From positions 62,001 to 126,000 of the forward strand of contig NZ_JAMXFC010000008.1 in assembly GCF_025370755.1 (NCBI RefSeq): 64,000 nt of DNA, in the 5' to 3' direction. The notes beneath the pieces are model-generated. The model was given only the letters and a program-made list of their open reading frames with translations, ran no database searches and had not been told where the DNA came from. The stretch is from Laspinema sp. D2d (GTDB lineage: Bacteria > Cyanobacteriota > Cyanobacteriia > Cyanobacteriales > Laspinemataceae). Positions 39,480-48,191 of this stretch are shown one piece after another; position 1 is the stretch's first letter, and the number at the start of each line of letters is the position of its first letter. The position numbers were made by a program, and so were the translations under genes.

Positions 39480-40499
39480 ATGAAATTTATTTCTGTCATC
39501 GTTCCCGTTTATAACCTAGAACAGTATATCGTTGACACCATCCAATCTGTGTTAGCCCAAACTTACAAGCATTTTGAATTGATTGTAATTGATGATGGAT
39601 CAACCGACCGAACCGCTGAAATTTGCGAACAATTTCAGGAACCCAAATTAAAATTAATTCGTCAGAGAAATAAAGGGGCAAATGCCGCTCGAAATGCGGG
39701 ACTGCGGGCAGCTCAAGGAGACTATATTGCTTTTCTTGATGGGGATGACCTCTGGTTCCCTGAAAAACTCGCCAAGCATATTGAGCATTTAGAACAGTCC
39801 CCACAAGTGGGCATTAGCTATAGTCAATCCGCTTTTATTGATGAAGCAGGAAACCCTATGGGACTCTATCAAATGCCTAAACTCACTGACATTACGGTTA
39901 AAGATGTCCTCTGTCGTAATCCTATTAGTAATGGATCCTGTGCTGTCCTTCGTAAAGAGGTATTTGAAGATATTAAATTCCAAGATGACCTCTATGGAAC
40001 TCAGGACGATTTTTACTGGGATGAGCGATTAGAAGGATCACAAGACCTCGATTGTTGGTTTAGAATTGCTCTGCAAACGGATTGGAAAATGGAAGGAATT
40101 TCCGAAATTTTAACCTTGTATCGGGTGAATTCTCATGGACTCTCGGCCAAACTCTTAAAAAAACAAGAGTCTTGGGAACAAGTTATCGAAAAAACTCGGC
40201 AGTATGCACCGGATGCCGTCGCTCAATGGGAAAATCCAGCCCGCGCTTATCACTTGCGATATTTGGCGCGTCGGGCAGTTACATTAAAGGATGGAATAAC
40301 CGCCCTAAAATTAGCCTGGATTGCGATCGCCACTCACCCCAAAATGGTGCTAGAAGAACCGAAACGCACGGTAGTTACCCTAGGGGCTGCCACAGTTCTT
40401 TCAGTGCTGCCTAAACCCATTTATCAACAACTCGAAGACCTTGGAATGAAAGTAGCAGGATGGTTTCAAAAACGTCAAGTTTTTCAGTATAAAATTTAA
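39480..40499 (+). CDS. Glycosyltransferase family 2, paralogue 1
   Basis: 339 residues from ATG 39480; a TTG-initiated extension to 39414 lacks the family start. GT-A fold with VIVPVYNLEQYIVDTIQSVL, the nucleotide-binding DDGSTDRT, the DxD-region AFLDGDDLW, and a C-terminal acceptor part ending in EEPKRTVVTLGAA. This is the EpsO/SpsA-like inverting transferase class. Two close paralogues follow at 40609 and 41670, all sharing the IPEALTLYRVN-type segment, which implies duplication for successive sugar additions. Confidence 0.93.
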   Translation: MKFISVIVPVYNLEQYIVDTIQSVLAQTYKHFELIVIDDGSTDRTAEICEQFQEPKLKLIRQRNKGANAARNAGLRAAQGDYIAFLDGDDLWFPEKLAKHIEHLEQSPQVGISYSQSAFIDEAGNPMGLYQMPKLTDITVKDVLCRNPISNGSCAVLRKEVFEDIKFQDDLYGTQDDFYWDERLEGSQDLDCWFRIALQTDWKMEGISEILTLYRVNSHGLSAKLLKKQESWEQVIEKTRQYAPDAVAQWENPARAYHLRYLARRAVTLKDGITALKLAWIAIATHPKMVLEEPKRTVVTLGAATVLSVLPKPIYQQLEDLGMKVAGWFQKRQVFQYKI

Positions 40500-40608
40500 C
40501 CCCTCTGTTGCCGTTCCTTCTCAACCCTCGATTTTCTAGCCGTAGGGAAACCAGGTTCTCCCTAAACTGTTTTAAAATTTACTCACTTTCTCAATCTAAC
40601 CAGTCATT

Positions 40609-41631
40609 ATGAAGCTAGTTTCGGTAGTGGTTCCGGTTTATAATGTTGAAACCTATATTGCGGAAACCATTCAGTCAATTCTCAATCAAACGTACTCTAA
40701 TTTTGAAATCCTGCTTGTCAATGATGGGTCAAGCGATCGCAGTATAGAAATTATTCAAACCTTTGATGACCCCCGCATCACTCTGATTCATCAAGAGAAC
40801 CAAGGGGTATCAGCCGCCCGAAATCGGGGAATTGCGCAAGCCAAGGGAGAGTATGTTGCCTTAATTGATGGGGATGATATCTGGGCTCCGGAAAAGCTGG
40901 AAAAGCACGTTGAACATTTAGAAAAATCCCCCAAAATTGGCCTTAGTTTTTGTCGTTCTGCGTTTATTGACCTCAAAGGAATGCCCTTGGGAATTTATCA
41001 AATGCCCCGGCTTCACAATATTGAACCCCATCATATTCTCTGCCGAAACCCCATTGGTAATGGGTCAGTTCCAGTAATTCGTCGGGCTGCCCTTGAAGCA
41101 ATTAAACATCCCTCAACCCGAAATAATGGTGCATCAATTTCCTATTTTGATGAGAGTCTTCACCACTTAGAAGATGTAGAATGCTGGCTCCGAATTGCCC
41201 TAAAAAGTGATTGGCAAGTGGAAGGTATTCCTGAAGCACTTACCCTCTACCGCGTTAATTTAGCAGGGGCTTCAACTAAGGTTGATCAGCAGATAGCTTC
41301 CTTAGAAAAAATGCTGCTTAAAACTGCCACTTATGCGCCTGAACTCGTGGCAGAATGGGGCAGTATGGCGCGGGCTTATCAAATTCGCTTTTTATCCCGC
41401 AGAATGGTCAGTCTCGGCAAGGGAAAACAAGCGGTGAAACTGGCAAATCAAGCGCTGTTAACCTCCTGGAAAATCGCCCGGGATGAGCCTCGCCGGACCT
41501 TTCTCACTTTAGCGGCAGCCTATTCCCTCTATCTTTTACCCGCATTTATTTATAAACAAATCGAAGCCCGAGGGATGAAAATGGCGGGACTGGCGCAACA
41601 AAAACGAATTCTGCGCGAACAGCGTAACTAG
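40609..41631 (+). CDS. Glycosyltransferase family 2, paralogue 2
   Basis: 340 residues. SVVVPVYNVETYIAETIQSI, NDGSSDRS (first Asp replaced by Asn compared with paralogues 1 and 3) and ALIDGDDIW are the donor-site motifs. The middle segment (EGIPEALTLYRVN) and C-terminus (DEPRRTFLTLAAAYSLYLLP) align well with the neighbours. The N for D change in the nucleotide-binding DDGS could alter donor preference. The gap to paralogue 3 is 38 bases. Confidence 0.92.
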   Translation: MKLVSVVVPVYNVETYIAETIQSILNQTYSNFEILLVNDGSSDRSIEIIQTFDDPRITLIHQENQGVSAARNRGIAQAKGEYVALIDGDDIWAPEKLEKHVEHLEKSPKIGLSFCRSAFIDLKGMPLGIYQMPRLHNIEPHHILCRNPIGNGSVPVIRRAALEAIKHPSTRNNGASISYFDESLHHLEDVECWLRIALKSDWQVEGIPEALTLYRVNLAGASTKVDQQIASLEKMLLKTATYAPELVAEWGSMARAYQIRFLSRRMVSLGKGKQAVKLANQALLTSWKIARDEPRRTFLTLAAAYSLYLLPAFIYKQIEARGMKMAGLAQQKRILREQRN

Positions 41632-41669
41632 ACAATTGATTGAGTTTTTAAACTGAGGATAGTAAACCG

Positions 41670-42737
41670 ATGAAATTTGTTTCTGTGATTGTTCCCGTTT
41701 ACAATGTCGAGCGATATATTGCCGAAACCATTCGCTCAGTTTTAGCTCAAACCTATGCTCATTTTGAAGTATTAATCGTGGATGATGGGTCACCGGACCG
41801 GAGTATAGAAATTTGTGAGAAACAGTTTGATGACCCCCGAATTAAAATTATCCGCCAAGCCAATCGGGGATTAGCGGGAGCGAGAAACACGGGAATTCGT
41901 CACGCCCAAGGTGAATATTTAGCCTTTTTAGATAGTGATGATTTGTGGGAACCGGAGAAACTAGCAAAACATATTGAACATCTGGATAGGGCGGGGGATG
42001 TCGGAATTAGTTTCTGTCGTTCCGCTTTAATTGATGAAGCGGGCAATCCTACCGGAACCTATTTGATGCCCCAATTAACCGATATTGATGTGCCTTGTTT
42101 GTTGCGGGGTAGTCCTTTAGGAAATGGCTCAACTCCAGTCATTCGACGAGAGGTTTTTGATGCTATTGAATTTGAAGAAAACCGCTACGGTACGGTAGAA
42201 AAATTTTACTTTGATGAAGCATTTCGGCAGTCGGAAGATATTGAATGCTGGTTAAGAATGGCGTTAACCACCGACTGGAAATTTGAGGGAATTCCTGAAG
42301 CACTTACCTTATACCGGGTGAATACAGGGGGTCTTTCGGCGAACTATCTTAAGCAGCTTGAAAGTTGGGAACAGGTGTTAGAAAAAACCCGGTCCTACGC
42401 ACCGGATGCGATCGCTCAATGGTGGGATTTGGCGATCGCCTATGAACTGCGATATTTAGCCCGCAGTGCCATTCGCGTCAAAAATGGCAAAGTTGCCGTA
42501 GAGTTGATGAATCGAGCGCTAGGGACCTACTGGCGCATCCTCCTAGAAGAGCCCCGGCGCACGGTTTTAACCCTAATTGCTGCCTATGTCTTACGATTGT
42601 TACCTCCCTCCATTTATAGCTGGATTGAAAATCGCGGCAATCAGTTAAATGGTTCCACCCAACAGCAGAAAATTCACCGCGATCGCCATCCGGAAACCTC
42701 CCCATCCAGTATCGAAATCGGGGTCTCTATCAAATAG
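41670..42737 (+). CDS. Glycosyltransferase family 2, paralogue 3
   Basis: 355 residues. SVIVPVYNVERYIAETIRSV, VDDGSPDRS and AFLDSDDLWEPEKLAKH are the GT-A motifs; the metal-site triplet is DSDD here rather than DGDD. The C-terminus is longer than in the other two and hydrophilic (NQLNGSTQQQKIHRDRH). It is the last of three tandem paralogues, followed by a terminator-like hairpin at 42778-42807. Confidence 0.92.
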   Translation: MKFVSVIVPVYNVERYIAETIRSVLAQTYAHFEVLIVDDGSPDRSIEICEKQFDDPRIKIIRQANRGLAGARNTGIRHAQGEYLAFLDSDDLWEPEKLAKHIEHLDRAGDVGISFCRSALIDEAGNPTGTYLMPQLTDIDVPCLLRGSPLGNGSTPVIRREVFDAIEFEENRYGTVEKFYFDEAFRQSEDIECWLRMALTTDWKFEGIPEALTLYRVNTGGLSANYLKQLESWEQVLEKTRSYAPDAIAQWWDLAIAYELRYLARSAIRVKNGKVAVELMNRALGTYWRILLEEPRRTVLTLIAAYVLRLLPPSIYSWIENRGNQLNGSTQQQKIHRDRHPETSPSSIEIGVSIK

Positions 42738-42777
42738 CCCTTGGCGATCGCTGGCGATCGTCCGTTAAAATAGAGAG

Positions 42778-42807
42778 AAAGCCCTCACCCTATCCGGTTA
42801 GGGCTTT
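42778..42807 (+). terminator. Terminator-like hairpin after the GT2 cluster
   Basis: AAAGCCCT and AGGGCTTT (with inner ACC/GGT) form a stem 40 bases after the third GT2 stop. It may end the biosynthetic operon before the hydrolase genes. Confidence 0.55.
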
Positions 42808-42897
42808 CCAGATTAAGCCCCCTGATGACGGTCTATTTAAGGTTTTTACAAACCAGTTTTGACCTCAACCCACTGAAAACCTGATCGGATTGTGACA

Positions 42898-43998
42898 ATG
42901 TTTAACCATTGGTTTCAAGGAAAGATGCGCACCTCTGTTTTAGCGGGTACGGCGATCGCATTGGCAGCATCTGCCACGGTGTTCGCTATTGGGTCCCTTG
43001 CTCTCGAAAATCGCGATCGCTTCGCCCAGAATCGAGGCAATTTTGAAGTAAAAAATAGTAAAATTTATGCCCCCGATGGCTCAGAATTTCTGATTAAAGG
43101 AACCAATATCAATGGTCCTGATTTTGGCTGGCCGGGAAATACCCCAAGCTATGTTGATTTAGTGGCAGACTGTTGGAATTTCAACACCGTGCGAGTGAAT
43201 ATCCGACTGTTAGGCGGGGAAGAATCCTACGAGGAAAATGGCACGATTGAAGAAATTATTGACGTTTACACCGGGCGCGGTTTAGTCACAATGGTGGAAC
43301 CCCATGACCGCACCGGGTCTTACTATGAAGGGGAAGATTTAGAAACCCTCAAAGATTTCTATCGAGACCTAGCCACTACCTATAAAGATAACCCTTATGT
43401 CTGGTTCAATGTGATGAATGAACCGGGGGGTCATGAAAGTAGTGCCAATATTGATAAATGGTTGAAAGTTCATCAAGAAGTCATTAAAGTGATTCGCGAT
43501 GAAGTCGGCGCAGAGAACATTATCGTGATTGATGGGCATTACTGGGGTCAAGATGTAGGAGAGTGGAATTCTAAAGCAGTTTCTTCAGAAAAAAGTGCTA
43601 TTTTAGGACAGTCTCAAAAACTTATGAATTTTAACGGTAAACGCTATGATAATTTAGTGTTTAGTGTCCATTTTTATGACCAATGGAAATATTCTGAGAC
43701 CAAAATGGCCGATTATTTAGACCGAGCGATCGCCAAAAATATCCCCCTGATTATCGGAGAATATGGGGTGGAAAAAAATGCCGAATTTAAGTCTCCTGTT
43801 GAGTTCATGTTCAATACAGCCGTGCCTCGAAATATTGGACGCATTGTTTGGGCTTGGTGGGGGGGCGATAATTTTGAATTAACCACTACGGATAATGGCG
43901 GAGGTCATCATATTGATAGCTGTGAAAATCCCACCAATTTAACTTGGTTGGGAGAGCAAGTTTGGAAAGATAATCATGGAGAAGATCCTCGCAATTGA
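42898..43998 (+). CDS. Secreted glycoside hydrolase family 5, endoglucanase-like
   Basis: 366 residues from ATG 42898; a GTG two codons upstream is an alternative. The N-terminal hydrophobic segment (SVLAGTAIALAASATVFA) is a signal peptide. The catalytic (beta/alpha)8 barrel shows the acid/base E175 in VWFNVMNEPGG, the nucleophile E288 in LIIGEYGV, and the conserved His/Tyr in FSVHFYDQW. GH5 enzymes cleave beta-1,4-glucans or mannans. Its place directly after the glycosyltransferases and beside a GH74-like gene suggests trimming or release of the exported polymer rather than nutrition. Specificity is not decided. Confidence 0.88.
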   Translation: MFNHWFQGKMRTSVLAGTAIALAASATVFAIGSLALENRDRFAQNRGNFEVKNSKIYAPDGSEFLIKGTNINGPDFGWPGNTPSYVDLVADCWNFNTVRVNIRLLGGEESYEENGTIEEIIDVYTGRGLVTMVEPHDRTGSYYEGEDLETLKDFYRDLATTYKDNPYVWFNVMNEPGGHESSANIDKWLKVHQEVIKVIRDEVGAENIIVIDGHYWGQDVGEWNSKAVSSEKSAILGQSQKLMNFNGKRYDNLVFSVHFYDQWKYSETKMADYLDRAIAKNIPLIIGEYGVEKNAEFKSPVEFMFNTAVPRNIGRIVWAWWGGDNFELTTTDNGGGHHIDSCENPTNLTWLGEQVWKDNHGEDPRN

Positions 43999-44015
43999 CC
44001 CCGAGTAACCCACCG

Positions 44016-46187
44016 ATGAACAGCCACCCCAGGGGTTTAAACTGGAGGATCTCTTTCCCCAAAAGTCTCGCACGTTTAGCCGTTGCTCTATTAACCCCGA
44101 TCGCCCTCACGGGTTGCCAGTCTCCAGCACAGATACAACCCCCAGCGGTACAAACGGAGTTTGAGCCGGGGTGGAATAACGTAGCCCTAGGCGGCGGGGG
44201 ATATGTCACGGGCCTCTATCTCCATCCCCAAGTGCCTAACTTAGTATATATCCGAACCGATATGGGAGGGTTCTATCGCTGGGACGCAACCCAGACCCGG
44301 TGGATACCCTTGACCGATCGCTTTACTCGGTCCGAAAGTGGTTACTATGGCGGGGAAGCGTTAGCACTTGACCCCAACCATCCCGACCGGGTGTATATTG
44401 CGGCAGGCAAATATTTATGGGCCGAACCGGGGACAATTTTTAAGTCTAGCGATCGCGGTCAAACTTGGGTGCAGTCGGACCTCCGCCTGCCAATGGGAGG
44501 GAACGAAGAACTACGCGGGGCTGGAAATCGCCTGGTAGTGAGTCCCCATGACTCGAATTTGCTGTTATTTGGGTCCCGACAAAATGGCTTGTGGCGGTCT
44601 CTTGATGCCGGAATAACCTGGAACCCCATCCCCGGTTTTCCCACCCCTTCAGACTCAAAAATTGGCATTCTGGCGATCGCTTTTGACCCCAATGATGCCA
44701 GCCAAATTTATGCCAGCGTTTACGGCGATCGCCTCTATGAATCCACCGATGGCGGAACAACCTGGAATCCCCTGCCCGACAGTCCCTCACAAGCGTTTAA
44801 ATTAGCCGTCGCCTCCGATAGCACTCTCTATGTAACTCATGCCCAAGGGGTTAGCAAATATCTCCAGGAAACCTGGCACGATATTACTCCCCCGAACAAT
44901 CCTTTTCTCTCCTTGATGGGTCGCGAAACTCCCCCCTTTAATGGATTAAGTATTCATCCCCAACATCCCCAAGAACTGATCGTCAGTCATGGCGAAACCA
45001 CCCGAACGCAACTCTACCATTCCCGAGATGGCGGGGTAACTTGGACTGAGAAAAAATCTCAAATTAATAATACCGTTCCCTGGTGGCCGGATGATTATTT
45101 TAGTAATCATTTGTCAGCTTTAGAATTTGACCCAATTGTTTCAGGGCGAGTTTGGTTATCCGATTGGTATGGAGTCTGGAAAACGGACAATTTTAACGAA
45201 AATCGGCCCCTTTGGACCAACTATAGCCAAGGTCATGAACAAGTCGTTACCTTTGAGCTCATCTCTCCCCCGACGGGTGCATTACTCCTGAGTGCTGTAG
45301 CCGATGTGGAAGGATTTTATCATTCCCGATTAGATCAGATTCCGCCCCAACGTTTTGGGTCCGATCGCGGTTCATTTCAAGAGACTTATAGCCTAGATTA
45401 TGCGGCACAATCTCCTGAACATTTAGTCCGAGTCGGAGGCGATCGCTGGAATTCTCGTTATGGCGGTGCCACCTCCGCTGATGGCGGGTTAACCTGGCAA
45501 AGATTCCCTCAATTTCCGGAAGAAATGATGCCCATGCGGGTTGCCGTCTCAGCCACCAATCCCCAGCTATTTGTTATCACTCTGAGTAATGCTCAAGGCA
45601 TCCAAACCCAAGATAATGGTCAGTCCTGGCAACCGATTCAAGGTTTACCGGATAGCATGAAAGGTCCTTGGAAATGGTCTCAACCTTTAGCGGCTGATGC
45701 GGTGAATGGTACCCGATTTTATTATTATCATGAAGGCACAGTTTACCAGAGTCAGGATGGCGGATTATCCTTTGCTCCAGTTTATCAAAACTTACCCAAA
45801 TCTGATTGGCATTTTCTTAAAACAATGCCGGGAGTTGAGGGAGAAGTTTGGATCAGTTTAGACCAGGACGGATTATATCGATCGCCGGATGGGGGACAGA
45901 GTTTTTCCAAGGTAAAAGGAGTTGAACAAGCTTATTTATTTTCGTTTGGAAAAGCTGCCCCCGGACAGAAAGTACCCGCCCTATATCTATATGGCAAAAT
46001 TGTTAATCAACCGGAGAGTATTTTTTGGTCTCCTGATTTAGGAGAAACGTGGATTAATATCGGCGATCCAGAGATTCCCATCGGCAATCAACCCAATGTA
46101 ATGGAAGCCAGTCAACAGCAGTTTGGCTTAGTGTTTGTCGGGACCAATGGTCGGGGGATTTATTACCGGGCGATCGGCGATGAATAA
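44016..46187 (+). CDS. GH74-like beta-propeller glycoside hydrolase, lipoprotein
   Basis: 723 residues from ATG 44016; the frame is open to a TTG at 43995 that overlaps the GH5 stop. The signal peptide ends in a lipobox (PIALTGCQS), so the protein is likely lipid-anchored. The rest is two stacked propellers of BNR/Asp-box repeats (SSDRGQTW, SLDAGITW, STDGGTTW, SRDGGVTW, SADGGLTW, SQDGGLSF, SPDGGQSF). VYIRTDMGGFYRW and MGGNEELRGAGNRLVVSP match the xyloglucanase/oligoxyloglucan-hydrolase GH74 N-terminal blade, whose catalytic Asp would be in RTDMGG. It is coupled to the GH5 gene, so the pair likely acts on the same beta-glucan-like polymer. The exact substrate is inferred. Confidence 0.82.
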   Translation: MNSHPRGLNWRISFPKSLARLAVALLTPIALTGCQSPAQIQPPAVQTEFEPGWNNVALGGGGYVTGLYLHPQVPNLVYIRTDMGGFYRWDATQTRWIPLTDRFTRSESGYYGGEALALDPNHPDRVYIAAGKYLWAEPGTIFKSSDRGQTWVQSDLRLPMGGNEELRGAGNRLVVSPHDSNLLLFGSRQNGLWRSLDAGITWNPIPGFPTPSDSKIGILAIAFDPNDASQIYASVYGDRLYESTDGGTTWNPLPDSPSQAFKLAVASDSTLYVTHAQGVSKYLQETWHDITPPNNPFLSLMGRETPPFNGLSIHPQHPQELIVSHGETTRTQLYHSRDGGVTWTEKKSQINNTVPWWPDDYFSNHLSALEFDPIVSGRVWLSDWYGVWKTDNFNENRPLWTNYSQGHEQVVTFELISPPTGALLLSAVADVEGFYHSRLDQIPPQRFGSDRGSFQETYSLDYAAQSPEHLVRVGGDRWNSRYGGATSADGGLTWQRFPQFPEEMMPMRVAVSATNPQLFVITLSNAQGIQTQDNGQSWQPIQGLPDSMKGPWKWSQPLAADAVNGTRFYYYHEGTVYQSQDGGLSFAPVYQNLPKSDWHFLKTMPGVEGEVWISLDQDGLYRSPDGGQSFSKVKGVEQAYLFSFGKAAPGQKVPALYLYGKIVNQPESIFWSPDLGETWINIGDPEIPIGNQPNVMEASQQQFGLVFVGTNGRGIYYRAIGDE

Positions 46188-46221
46188 CACGCAAGTCAAA
46201 ACGCCATTTTTACTCAAATCG

Positions 46222-46908
46222 TTACCTTTCCTGTTGATTTAGAATGGGAATAGGTTGAGCGCTGAGCGTTTTTCGGCGACGTTTCATGAGTAATGCACCG
46301 ACAAAACCGAGGGCAACTGCGGCGGAGGGTTCATAAACAGATTCTGATTCCATCACTGGGGTTTGAATCATGTTAAAACCCGGGGGGCCCATGTATCCAT
46401 CCCCATACTTTGCACTCATCTCACAAGCCTGAAATTTACAAGCGCTCAAAGGCAAGCCCGGTGGTGCTTTTATGTATCCACTAAAAATATCTGTGAAACG
46501 CGGCTCCGTATTCTCTAGGATCCACAGGTATAATCGGTCCTCCAGGATTCCAAAAAGAGAAAGTTCCCCGTTCAATGGCTGTAAGCTGCCTCCCCCTGAT
46601 GACCATTTAAAATCTGTGACAACCTCCGGGACCACCGTCGCCCGGTTGATGCTGTCGAAATAACCGGGCGCGGCAGTGTATTCTCCATCAATGAAAAACG
46701 TATTAGGTGGAGAAGAAATGATGGTATCGAAAATCCCATCAGCGAGGGTATATTCAATTTCAAAGTTTTTAAAAGCCAGGGCAGATCCAGAAAGGCTGCC
46801 TTTAAAGGTCAACCCATTTGCTGGAGTTGCACTCAGCACTCCCATTGAACTAAAAAGGACGGCGAAAAGGGTCAAAAATTGGGGCTGGTTCAAGAGTAGT
46901 TTTGGCAT
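46222..46908 (-). CDS. PEP-CTERM-like exported protein with altered sorting motif
   Basis: 228 residues with a signal peptide (TLFAVLFSSMGVLSATPANG) and a central beta-rich region beginning LTFKGSLSGSALAFKNFEIE. The C-terminal sorting region is YEPSAAVALGFVGALLMKRRRK, where the usual PEP is YEP, followed by a membrane helix and basic tail. It is a close paralogue of the protein encoded at 47068-47769: both have FEIEYTLADGIF or SEIEYTLADGIF, TIISSPPNTFFIDG and KAP(P/E)GLPLSAC. PEP-CTERM proteins are cut by exosortase at the outer surface. Whether the YEP form is processed is doubtful. Confidence 0.78.
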   Translation of the reverse strand: MPKLLLNQPQFLTLFAVLFSSMGVLSATPANGLTFKGSLSGSALAFKNFEIEYTLADGIFDTIISSPPNTFFIDGEYTAAPGYFDSINRATVVPEVVTDFKWSSGGGSLQPLNGELSLFGILEDRLYLWILENTEPRFTDIFSGYIKAPPGLPLSACKFQACEMSAKYGDGYMGPPGFNMIQTPVMESESVYEPSAAVALGFVGALLMKRRRKTLSAQPIPILNQQER

Positions 46909-47067
46909 AATATGCTCCTATTATTTAATGAATCAATTGGGTCGTTGAGGAGTGGATTTTTCGAGCCTTGAATTTAGCAGGAACTCAAAGGGAGATTGGC
47001 GATCGCCTGGTTCTGATAGAAAATCAATCCATCCAAACACCCAATTTTAGGGGTTTTATTGGGGCTT

Positions 47068-47769
47068 TCAGTCGGCCTCAGCAATGACAACCGCTGGTAT
47101 GCTGACCGCTTTTCGGGGACGTTTTAAGAACAAGAAACCGACAAAACCGAGGGCGATCGCCGCTGACGGTTCGGGAATCGATTTGGGTTCGGGGACTGGC
47201 GTTACCGTCATCCGAGACCCGTATAATCCGCCTTTCCCTCCAAAGTCGGCAGAAGCATCACAAGCCTGCGTTTGACAAGCGCTCAAGGGTAGTCCCTCCG
47301 GTGCTTTTATGGTGGACATGAAAATATTCTGGTAAATGGGGGATTGGCTCACATCAAGGAGTTGGAGGAATAATCCAGCCTCGGTGATTCCAAAAATAGA
47401 AAGTTGGACGTCCACTACATTGACAGGATCCCCTACTGTATAGGTCTCATTAGTTGTCCATTTAAACTTCGTTACCACTTCTGGTACAAGGGTTGCAAGG
47501 CTCATCGGTACTGTAGGTTCAGGACCGAATGTGTAATCTCCATCTATGAAAAAGGTATTAGGTGGCGAAGAAATGATGGTTTCAAAAATGCCATCAGCAA
47601 GGGTATATTCAATTTCACTATTTTCTAAAGCGGGAAAGTCAGTTTGGTAAATTATTCCTTTAAATGTTGCTGCATTTGCTGGAGTTCCAATCAGCAGGCC
47701 CATTGAACTGATAACGGCAGCGGAGAGAGCAACTAATCCGGGACGAGTCAAGCCAAATTGGGTCATCAT
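47068..47769 (-). CDS. PEP-CTERM protein
   Basis: 233 residues. Signal peptide (VALSAAVISSMGLLIGTPANA), central domain shared with the neighbouring paralogue, and a canonical C-terminus: IPEPSAAIALGFVGFLFLKR followed by PRKA. Two conserved cysteines (SACQTQACD) may form a disulfide. It lies upstream of the paralogue on the minus strand with 159 bases between, so the pair arose by tandem duplication. Function is unknown; the association with exopolysaccharide genes fits the known link of PEP-CTERM/exosortase systems with matrix production. No exosortase gene is in the window. Confidence 0.85.
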   Translation of the reverse strand: MMTQFGLTRPGLVALSAAVISSMGLLIGTPANAATFKGIIYQTDFPALENSEIEYTLADGIFETIISSPPNTFFIDGDYTFGPEPTVPMSLATLVPEVVTKFKWTTNETYTVGDPVNVVDVQLSIFGITEAGLFLQLLDVSQSPIYQNIFMSTIKAPEGLPLSACQTQACDASADFGGKGGLYGSRMTVTPVPEPKSIPEPSAAIALGFVGFLFLKRPRKAVSIPAVVIAEAD

Positions 47770-48191
47770 AGGGTCCTCTTGTATGATTCATTAGGGGTTA
47801 TTTAAAAAGAAAATATGGCCGTGTAATTGAGGGGCTTTAGAAGCCCTGGGGCGGAAAATTGCGAAGCGATCGCCTGTTGAGAACAGAAGAGCAAGATTTT
47901 TCTCCCTGTTGCCTTTACAGTTGAGCGGCGATCGCACCTTGTTGAATCACTCCACTCGCTGTTTTATTAATAAAATTTACAAGATTTGGGTCGGAAACCT
48001 GTTCAATCTTATGGATTTATTTTATCTTTGATAGTTGAATTTAAACTCATAAAATATTAAAAGTTTTATGAAGATAATTATGGAATTTTTATACCCAATA
48101 AAGCCGAGGGTTGAAGTAAATCAATCCTCGGCTTTAGATAAGAATTATTTAAAGTTTGAAAGGGATAGTTCATTCAAACTTTGAAGCTAAC
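47770..48191. other. Intergenic region between the PEP-CTERM gene and GT26 gene
   Basis: Contains the strong hairpin at 48100-48135 close to the GT26 stop and an AT-rich part with the PEP-CTERM gene promoter. No coding signal. Confidence 0.5.
48100..48135 (-). terminator. Terminator-type hairpin after the GT26 gene
   Basis: AAAGCCGAGG and CCTCGGCTTT (extended by TTGA/TCAA past a G/T mismatch) form a 14-15 bp stem, 57 bases beyond the minus-strand stop. The arms end in A and T tracts, so it could also act from the plus strand. Confidence 0.75.
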
